From Gavia stellata (Eukaryota > Chordata > Aves > Gaviiformes > Gaviidae): DNA of 64,000 bases. Under the pieces are notes generated by a model. The model saw only the letters and a program-made list of their open reading frames with translations. It was not told the DNA's origin and ran no database searches. The position numbers and the translations under genes are program-made. Positions 56,447 to 64,000 of this stretch are shown one piece after another (within the stretch, counting starts at the first letter, position 1; the number at the start of each line of letters is the position of its first letter). The DNA lies in the NCBI RefSeq assembly GCF_030936135.1, contig NC_082608.1:8463535-8527534 (forward strand), read 5' to 3'.

Positions 56447-56525
56447 TTTTTTGATGGGGGGTGCATTTTGTGGGGGTTAGGTTTGAGAGTTTTGGGGGGT
56501 TGTTTTTTGGTTTGGGGTTTGTTTA
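56447..56525 (+). repeat. G/T-rich low-complexity tract
   Basis: The + strand has four G runs (GGGGGG, GGGGG, GGGGGG, GGGG) separated by T-rich loops of about 10-17 nt, with almost no C or A. Loops are too long for a strong G-quadruplex. Confidence 0.7.
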
Positions 56526-57514
56526 ATTTTTTTGAGAGATAGGGAAGGGGGCTCTGTGAGTTAATCCAATGGCCTATAAAAGTGCCATGTGTAGGTTTTG
56601 AGTTAACACGAACTGGGTTAATCTGGGACCGTCACAAAGGGCATATGGTCTTGGAACGAGCATATGGTCTGGAAGCCAGCGTTTGTTGTAGTGCTGCAGA
56701 ACCTTCCCATCTGGTTTATCTATGGGGTAAACTTAAGAGTTCACTGGGGAAGACTGCATCTATACCTGGGGAGTCAGTATAAGATTTCATCATTTGAGCC
56801 AGGATGTCCAGCTCCCATTGTAACCTATTTACTGGAACTGTTTTCTTTCAAAAAATAGGTCAGAAATTAAAGAAAAACCTTTGCCACAAGGGCAATCTTT
56901 GGAAAAAAAAAACACGTGACAGTGAAATTGCTATTTGGGAAGCTTATAGCCTTGTGAGTTTCATTTAATAGACATTTTTAATACTCTAAAATTTGACTTT
57001 AATATTATCGATCAGCTGCCCAGTCCTCCAGTTCTTATTCAGCTGACCTTAATAGGATTACATACTTGTTTGGGTTTTTTTAAGTTTGGAAAAAATTGTC
57101 TCAATGACTGAACTTTTTCCAGTAAATGTATTATTGAAGAGGCTGATGTTTGTGATGATTCTGTACATTAGTTCTATTAAGCCCACTGTTTGTCTACTCA
57201 ACAGCAAACATAAGGTGTTCAATTAGAAAATAAGAAAGAATAGAATTTCATGTACAGAATCAAGGCATCCATCTAAAGATCCATGGTTGTTCACCACTTA
57301 CAAAGTTCTAAGCATAAAAAAAAAAAGACTCTTAGATAATTTTTTTCAGCCTATGGTAACTTCTGCTTAACTTCAAATACTTATGTAGTGAATGCTTTTG
57401 TGAAGTCTAAGCATGTTTGGTGGAAGATCTTAACTATCTTTTATTCTCCTGCTGTTGAGTTTGGTTAACAATTATTGCAAGATAGGGCCCAATTTTGCTT
57501 ACTAAGTCAATATC

Positions 57515-58405
57515 ATCATAGATTAATTCAGGTTGGAAAGGACCTCTGAACAGCACCTAGTCCAACCTCTCACTGAAAGCAGGGTCAGCTACAAGATCAG
57601 GCTGCTCAGGGCCTTATCCTGTTGAGTCTTGAAAACCTCCAAGAACTGAGACTAGGCAACTTGTTCCACTGCTTGGCTGTCCTCATACTTGTAAGATTTT
57701 TTGTGGGTTTTTTTTTTTTCCTTGAATCCATCTGACCCTCTCTTGGTTCAATTTGTTTTTTACCTCTCATCCTTCCACCATGCATTACTGTGAGGAGCCT
57801 GCTTTTGTTTCCTTGATAACCTCCTTGTAGGTACTGGGGGACTGCTATCAGGTCCCCCCAAAACCTTTCCTTCTTGAGGCTGTATCAGCGCTTTTTCCTC
57901 TGTCTCTACTCACAGGATGAGTGCTCCAGGCTGTCTTGGTGGTCCTCTGCTGAACTCTTTCTCTCCAGTTAATCAATGTCTTGCTTGATTGGAGAACCCC
58001 AAATGGGTCATAGTATTTTGTATGCAGCCAAGTACAGGGGGACAATCACTTCCTTCAATCTACAGGACCGTTCCTGTTAGTACAGCTTAGGATGCTATTG
58101 GCTGTCTTGGTTGCTAGAGCACACTGTGGGCTTATGTTCAGCTTGCTATTAATCAGGATCTCCAGCTCCTTTTCAGCACAGCTGCTCACAGCCAAACAGT
58201 ACTCAGCTTGTATTCTTGCACAGGGTTGTTCCATCCCAAATATAGGACTCTGCATTTGTCCTTATTGAATTTCATAAGGTTTCTGCTGACCCAAGCCTCT
58301 AGCCTGTCTAACTCCCTCTGGATGACAGCATTGCCCTCAAGCCTGTTGACTGGGTTCCCCTAATTTAGAGACACCAACCAAGCTGCAAATTTGGTGGGGG
58401 TTCAA
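57515..58405 (-). mobile_element. Old CR1 LINE, antisense strand
   Basis: The + strand begins ATCATAGATTAATTCAGGTTGG then AAAGGACCTCTGAACAGCAC and CTAGTCCAACCTCTC, the reverse complement of a CR1 3' end. Further on come GGATGCTATTGGCTGTCTTGG, CTCCAGCTCCTTTTCAGCAC, GGACTCTGCATTTGTCC, TTGAATTTCATAAGGTTTCTGC and CTAGCCTGTCTAACTCCCTC, matching antisense CR1 ORF2 in order. An internal poly(T) near 57,708-57,720 interrupts it. Several indels and no intact frame make it older than the 20 kb copy. The right edge is near the remnant of the FADD-coding region (CTGCAAATTTGGTGGGGG). Confidence 0.85.
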
Positions 58406-61072
58406 GTTGAAATTTTTTAAGCTAAGTTTACAATACAATTGAAAATATTGAAGAGCTTTCTCATTACGATTTTAGTCTATGGAACTGCATGTTTGGTTGT
58501 GATTGTGGAAATTTTTTCTGAAACTCTTCAAGGAAGTTTCTTGTGGAGCAAAACTTAGGTTGAGAAGCATGATGTATATCTGTCCAGAAAGAGTTAAAAC
58601 AGCTTTTTTTATTAGTAGGATAATCTTTGCATGTTGTTTTTATGTATGCATGCTAGTCGGTAGACAGAGTTGCAGACCCAACAAACCTATTATATTTTAT
58701 GGAAAGGAAAGAATCTTCATCTGCAGCATTTCAACTTGATTTGGCATTTTCAGAATGGCCAGGACAGTAAACAGGGAGATTACACACAGAAAAAACCCGC
58801 GTGTCAATGTAAAAGCCTCAACATTCCAGTCCTTTGGCAACAGAAAATCCTGCCAATGAAAACTAGCTAGATACCTAACTAGAACAAATCAACAGGAAAT
58901 AGCCCATGAAAAAGTTTCCAAAAGAAAGCCATTGGGGTTTTTTAGCACAGTGAGTATAAATTTCATAGATTATATGCTTGTTTAGTCATCAAGGTAAATC
59001 TGGGGAAGACAAGATCTGCTTACACAGTAACACAGTTGGCAAATGGTATGGCATTGATCAATGGTCTATATATTACCATTTTGCTTTTAACTCTGACTTT
59101 TTGAGACATTCCTTGCCTGCCTGGTGTGCTATGTTTGTTAATTAGCTCCATCTGCTGAAAGTCTGGTCTGGCAGTTTAATAATATAATGAATTACTTTAT
59201 TAAAAAATTGTGCCTGAAAGAGCTACTCTTGGTCATAACAAAGAGAATTTAAGGCAAGTATATCTTGGAAATATCCTTATTTTGCTGGTGATGTCACTAA
59301 ACCTTAACCTATTATAGCTATATTCCTCCACATTTGAGGTTTACAGGATATGGTATGCCACGCATTTCACTATGCAAAATACTATGTTTAACAGAATAAT
59401 CTTAATTACACTAGCCTTGTTCTGCAGATCATGTTATGAAATGTAAAGAAATCCACTGAAAGCATGAAAGGGCTTGAATTTTGCAGTTTTGAAACTGCAA
59501 GTGAAAGAGAAAACTGCTAATAACTAACTTCACAACTTCTTGGTGAATCTGTTTGAACATGATAATAGAGACATTGGTGTTCTATTTATTAGGCCTTATT
59601 CAATATGCATATTCTTTACCACTAAATGCAGAAGATCTGCCTGGCAGACTCATGGGCATACTGTTACATTCTTAATAAATATGGGGAAGAAAATTATGTA
59701 ATATTCATGTTCATTGGTTCCATATGTTGTAAGTTGGTTTAGGGTATATATTGCTATTTTATGTATGAATATGTACTCCTATTTGACATACATCCTGAGG
59801 CAAAATGATGCCTTGGTGTAACAACTTAATTATTCTTATTGAATACCAAGCACATTTCTGACTTGCTTTTTAACTCTGGCTTCTTCGTTAGGTGTACTTA
59901 ATTGTAATTAAGTAATATCTTTTAAAATACTTAATGTTTGCTATTCAAGGAATCGCTATGTCTGGTTCTCCAGAAGCCACTAGCATTCTGCTGTGTTCAT
60001 TATTAGTCTGCATCCTGTTATGTAGTTAGTAAAGATAGTTATATTTTACTTTCGTAGAGTTTATAGTCAAACAGCCATTAAATTATATAGCCTGACATGT
60101 AGATGACAGGCAATGGTAGTTCACCTAATAATTTGGATGGTTGTCCTAGTGTGCAGCTTTTTGCATTCTGGGAGATTAAATGCTGCAAGCAGAGAATTAG
60201 GAGAGAGCATGCCATTCAGATCCATCTATTGGTAAGTAAATGGCTAGGTGAGAGACTCTTCTGGCACCTACCCTGATAAAGTTTATCAAAAATAGTGGAA
60301 CTTCACTAGTAGGAAATACTAATGTTGACTTTGTCTCCTATCTACTTCTGTTTACCAGCAAAACTGAGAAATTTTTTTAAATGTGTAAATAGCTATGCTT
60401 AGTGACTGTCATCTATCAAAATCTTCCTTGACGAAGTTGAGCTTTGTTAACATCCTGTCCCCTGTGTCACTGTTACGGCCTCTGTGCTTTAAGCTTTCCA
60501 AAATATTTTCATTCTTGAAGTATGGATATCAGAATTGAAGAGAAGCTGTCTTTCCAAAGATGTGCACTGATGTGAAATACTAAGTTTCTACTTGATATTC
60601 TTGTTTACAAATATGCAAAAATCCATTGTAAAGAACTACCGAAGTAATAAAATGATTAATGTAGGTATTGCTGACCCTTTTTATTACAAGGTTGCACAAA
60701 GAGATGAATTGTGTTGGTTACAATGATCCTCAGGTCTTCCTGTGAATTGTTGCTTTTCAGGATGGCTTCCATCTCAAACGTATGTTTTTGTGTCCTTTCT
60801 TCTTCCTTCCTAGATATCTTGTAATACACTCAATTATATTAATGTTCAATATGGCTATTGAACCATGTGTTTAACATCATTAATGTTACTTGCCATCCTA
60901 TAAAGACTTTGGCAGTAAAGATTTTGCACAACTGTCTAGATTGCTTATACAAGTATAAGCGGCACGATTCAAGAATGGATCATCTGGTAACCTGCAAATG
61001 TTGATAGTTATGTTTAAAGATCTATTGTCAGCCTGCCTTTACTCCTTTTAGTGTTGTTCCTGTTCCAAATAA

Positions 61073-61135
61073 AATATTATATAAATTATATATAAAATAC
61101 GTATATCATATACATATATATTTCTATACAATAAT
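61073..61135. repeat. AT-rich low-complexity stretch
   Basis: Irregular TA-, TATA- and ATAC-rich sequence over about 60 nt. Confidence 0.75.
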
Positions 61136-61984
61136 AAATCAAATGCTCTGGTACATGCAGGGTAAAATACAGTTGCCTTACCTCCTGATCTTTTCTCCTA
61201 TAAATTACACAGGCTTATTTGTCAAGGTCTACTCTGTATGCAACCGGATGGATAACTGACACTTTTTCAGGGTTTTGTGAAGACTAGGAACCCTTGCAAC
61301 AAAATAAGAGGTAGTTGGTGAGAAGCCCACAGGATGCTCTGTCTCACAAATTTTTCCTCTTGCCTGCTCTTAGGTTGCAGATTAATCATAGTTTTAAGCT
61401 CCTAATTCAAACTGCTCCTTAATTGCTGCCAGAGAACGCTTCATTACCAACATACTTAAGCCTAAAAAAATTATATTTGCGCTCACTTAATATTTAATAA
61501 TAAAATTACTACACCTTGGGAAGTTGACCTGGACTATAACTCTTAAGCAAATCCTGTCTGTAAGTAGGTGCAGCTGTAACTTCTTTTGTTTCACTGAAAG
61601 TGCCTAGATGGAAACTAAACTCAGTCTATGTCATTACATTTGTGGAGACAGTTAGGTTGAGAATTATATTGCAGATTAAAAATAAGGTCCACAGGTTGCT
61701 TATTTATGACATAGCCCGACTGTACTGTATCTGTAGGTATCTATCTGCCCTAATGTCTTTTTGTTTTCTGGGAGTATAATACTTTGTATCAAATGTGAGT
61801 AATTTATATATTATGGTATGATATAATCTCTATTGACTTCTTTCAAATTGTACAAATAATACATTTAGATATCCTTTGTGTAATTAGCTACCACAATGGA
61901 TCGTAAATAAGCAACTTGTCCAGACCACTGTAGTTAATTGAAAATTCTGTCTATAATGATATTTTTGGTAACTGAATATTCAGA

Positions 61985-62080
61985 TATACACCAAATGGAA
62001 TTTTCAGAACTGCCTAATTGACTCCTTCCCATTGATTTCAAGGGAAAATAAGTGCTTTTGGGTTCTAAAAGCCTTTTGCC
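61985..62080. mobile_element. Possible ancient amniote interspersed repeat
   Basis: AATTTTCAGAACTGCCTAAT followed by CCCATTGATTTCAAGGG and AAGTGCTTTTGGG resembles the 'TTTTCAAAAGTGCCTAAGTG...CCCATTGACTTCAATGGG' pattern of old palindromic repeats, as at 54.5 kb. It is too degraded for a firm call. Confidence 0.33.
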
Positions 62081-62469
62081 AAAAGTTTTGGGTTTTTTTT
62101 TTTAATTGAAAACAGTTCAGGTTTATATATTATGAACACATTTTACTTTGGTTACTCAGAGTGTCTCCATAATGTCAAGGCAATATTTATTTGGCTTGAC
62201 AGAGTTAAAAGGGATTGCACAACTTGACTAATTTACTGACCGAAGTTTTAACGGATGCTTAGCTAAGGGTGTGTTGTTTGGCATAGATTCAAACACAGTA
62301 ACTAATTAGAAAACAATGTGAGGACTAAGGTGATGGCTGAAAAGGCCTTCCTTTGCTAAGCTCTGTTCAATCAATCACGTTACATAATTTGGTCAGTGAT
62401 CAGTGTTTAAAGTGACTTTTAGGATACTACAGGAACATGTATGGCCAAAATGGTCTTTCAGGGGGATTT

Positions 62470-62830
62470 TAACATCTCAAAGCAAAGCAGCTGGATTTTT
62501 AAGCAATCGTGAAGAAATGAGAGTGAAGTAGTCATATTAATAAAGCAGCAAAGCAAAGGGAATCCTCTGCATGCCCGTGGTAAGATCATCAGACTCTGAT
62601 TAATGATTATTAATTTACTAGGAAAATTAATTGTGAAGGGGAAAAAGTTACTTCGAGCTGGTTTGCATGTACATACCCAGTAATGACATTTGATAGTTCT
62701 TGTAGCTAGCTCGCGCCTTGTGTATCGTGTGGAATAATACTCCTGTTAATGTATTTCATATTACAATTTTTCTCTTTGTATTTGGTTATCTAGTTGTTTG
62801 TAATAAAGCCCACTTTGAGCCATGGCCAGG
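62470..62830. promoter_or_regulatory. Candidate conserved non-coding element
   Basis: Mixed-composition sequence with clustered homeodomain-type sites around 62,598-62,632 (GATTAATGATTATTAATTTA, AAATTAATTG) and adjacent GATAAG/AAAGCAAAGG-like words. Its texture differs from the neutral sequence around it. This is inference only. Confidence 0.2.
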
Positions 62831-64000
62831 ATAATTGAATGTATCTTAAAGGTGGCTAGGATATGTTGCTCAATCATTCATGTTGTGCAGTGTGATTCAA
62901 GGGAGAGAGGGGGATTTGTGCTGTGAACTTCACCAGTTTTAATCTTATGAATCATATCTAAGGAATCCTAGAAACTGAAAACTCAAAAGGCCCTTCTTCG
63001 AGTGCTTCCTGTTAGTACGCAGATCTTTAATTGCTGGGTTCTATATTACAAACTGCAACATTGCTTTGCTTTTTACAGTTAATTGCTTTTGAAGACTTAG
63101 AAATATTGGGCTAGATTTTTAGCATGTGGCTAATTTTTTTCAAGTCAAATGTGACACATAATGATGTAAGAATGGTGGGAAAATTTTTCTTTTGAGTGAC
63201 TGTGCAGCTGCTTTCTTCAAACATGGTGGGTGTTTTTGTTATACTTCAGTCTCTTTGTAAATTTATGAAGGAAATGTAACTCAGGTCTTTCAGTTCTGCT
63301 GAATGCTTTGCAGGAAAATGATTGACAAAACAATATATTTTATGAATAGCAAGATTTTTTCCAGGAGATGCTGTTTGAAAAACTGCTGCTGTAGGGAAAT
63401 CAATGTAAATTTACATGCTATTCTACAAAAATTCTTTACCCTAACCAGTAATCAACAAATGAGGTATTTAGAAAAAATGTAACACTAGCCATAAGAATTC
63501 TGTTTTTAAAAACAAGAGTAAAACAAAATTACGTTGAAAACTAAATCTAAACAAACTTTACCTGTCTGTTCCAACATTTGCCATTCTTAATTCCAGCCTG
63601 GTGTCTGAGTGAAATCTCTAGTCATCCTTTCCAAGCTGAATGAGATTGGAAGGACAAGGGAAGAAGAAATAAGGGGGGGGGGAAGTGCTTATAAGCAACA
63701 ATATTCATGAGAGTCCTTTGTGTGGTTTTGTCTATGGAAAATGCCAGCCCTTGACCAGACTTGCCCAATGGGTTATCAAGACTCGGATAGAATAGAAAAG
63801 CAACAGTGCAGCATCCTGCATGTAAAATCAGTTCATAGACCAGTAAAGATGAGAACAATACCCATGCAGAAGGCTTTAGTAATGCTGTACTAACAATAGA
63901 GGAAGAATAATATTAATACGGATCAAGAATCAGTGCAGAGGTACATGGGAAATGAAAGTTGTGTTGTTATTTTCAGTTGTATTTTTCTGTAACCTTTTTA

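Larger units (their letters stand above)
41915..57514. other. 3' flank of N4BP1, no gene found
   Basis: This is 3' UTR of unknown length followed by intergenic sequence. A moderately GC-richer patch at about 46,200-46,760 has overlapping open frames on both strands but no recognisable protein. The MIR-like fragment, the 54.5 kb repeat remnant and the G/T-rich tract are listed separately. SIAH1, the next gene in human, is not visible. Confidence 0.65.
58406..64000. other. Intergenic, no gene found
   Basis: AT-rich, with no exon recognised on either strand. It contains an AT-rich microsatellite-like stretch at about 61,073-61,135, a poly(G) run at 63673-63682 and a possible conserved element at 62470-62830. 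Confidence 0.7.

Noticed and set aside
57848-58255. Two minus-strand open frames of about 65 codons
   Set aside because: They lie inside the old antisense CR1 copy. They are fragments of its broken ORF2, not host genes.
58406-64000. Possible first exon of SIAH1, the next gene in mammalian synteny
   Set aside because: No RING or SINA-domain peptide is present in any frame and there is no CpG island, so the gene must lie beyond the window if synteny holds.

Overview
The window looks like nuclear DNA from a bird. It is AT-rich and sparsely coding, with one intron-bearing gene behind a sharp CpG island. It carries several CR1 (chicken-repeat 1) LINE copies, one with the characteristic avian 3' end of ATTCTGTG-type repeats. 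I cannot name the species. Only one protein-coding gene is supported, NEDD4-binding protein 1 (N4BP1), on the + strand.

Layout. Positions 1 to about 25,540 are intergenic, with no convincing exon. They hold an old antisense CR1 fragment (2181-2640), a younger sense CR1 copy (about 20,085-21,080), short simple repeats and one block that reads like a conserved regulatory element (about 5110-5420). A CpG island (about 25,540-26,480) contains the N4BP1 promoter, exon 1 and possibly the start of a divergent antisense transcript. N4BP1 has seven coding exons: 26055-26306, 29244-31018, 34795-34925, 35335-35431, 37173-37280, 38834-38941 and 41031-41367. Together they give 2,808 nt, or 935 residues from the upstream ATG. 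All six introns are GT-AG and all junctions keep frame. The 3' UTR starts at 41368; its end is not determined. From there to 64,000 I find no further gene, only a MIR-like SINE (about 46,129-46,223), an old antisense CR1 (about 57,515-58,405), remnants of other old repeats and plain AT-rich sequence.

The gene. The product has the N4BP1 family order: N-terminal KH-like region, long disordered middle with a basic nuclear-localisation-type cluster and two SUMO-interaction-type motifs, UBA-like helical segment, NYN/PIN-type RNase domain and C-terminal CUE-like (CoCUN) tail. From work on the mammalian protein, N4BP1 is an RNA-degrading and NF-kB-dampening protein that is inactivated by caspase-8 and MALT1. 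The tetrapeptides at the two human cleavage sites appear here in the same order, as ETD|G and FVAR|G.

Limits. Everything was read by eye. Repeat names rest on recall of consensus sequences, not on a search. In the human genome SIAH1 lies beyond the 3' end of N4BP1 and CBLN1 beyond its 5' end. Neither is visible here, so both flanks appear to be intergenic. I did not find a clearly new biological system. The most useful leads are the protease-switch motifs, the antisense splice donor next to the CpG island and the start-codon/uORF arrangement.
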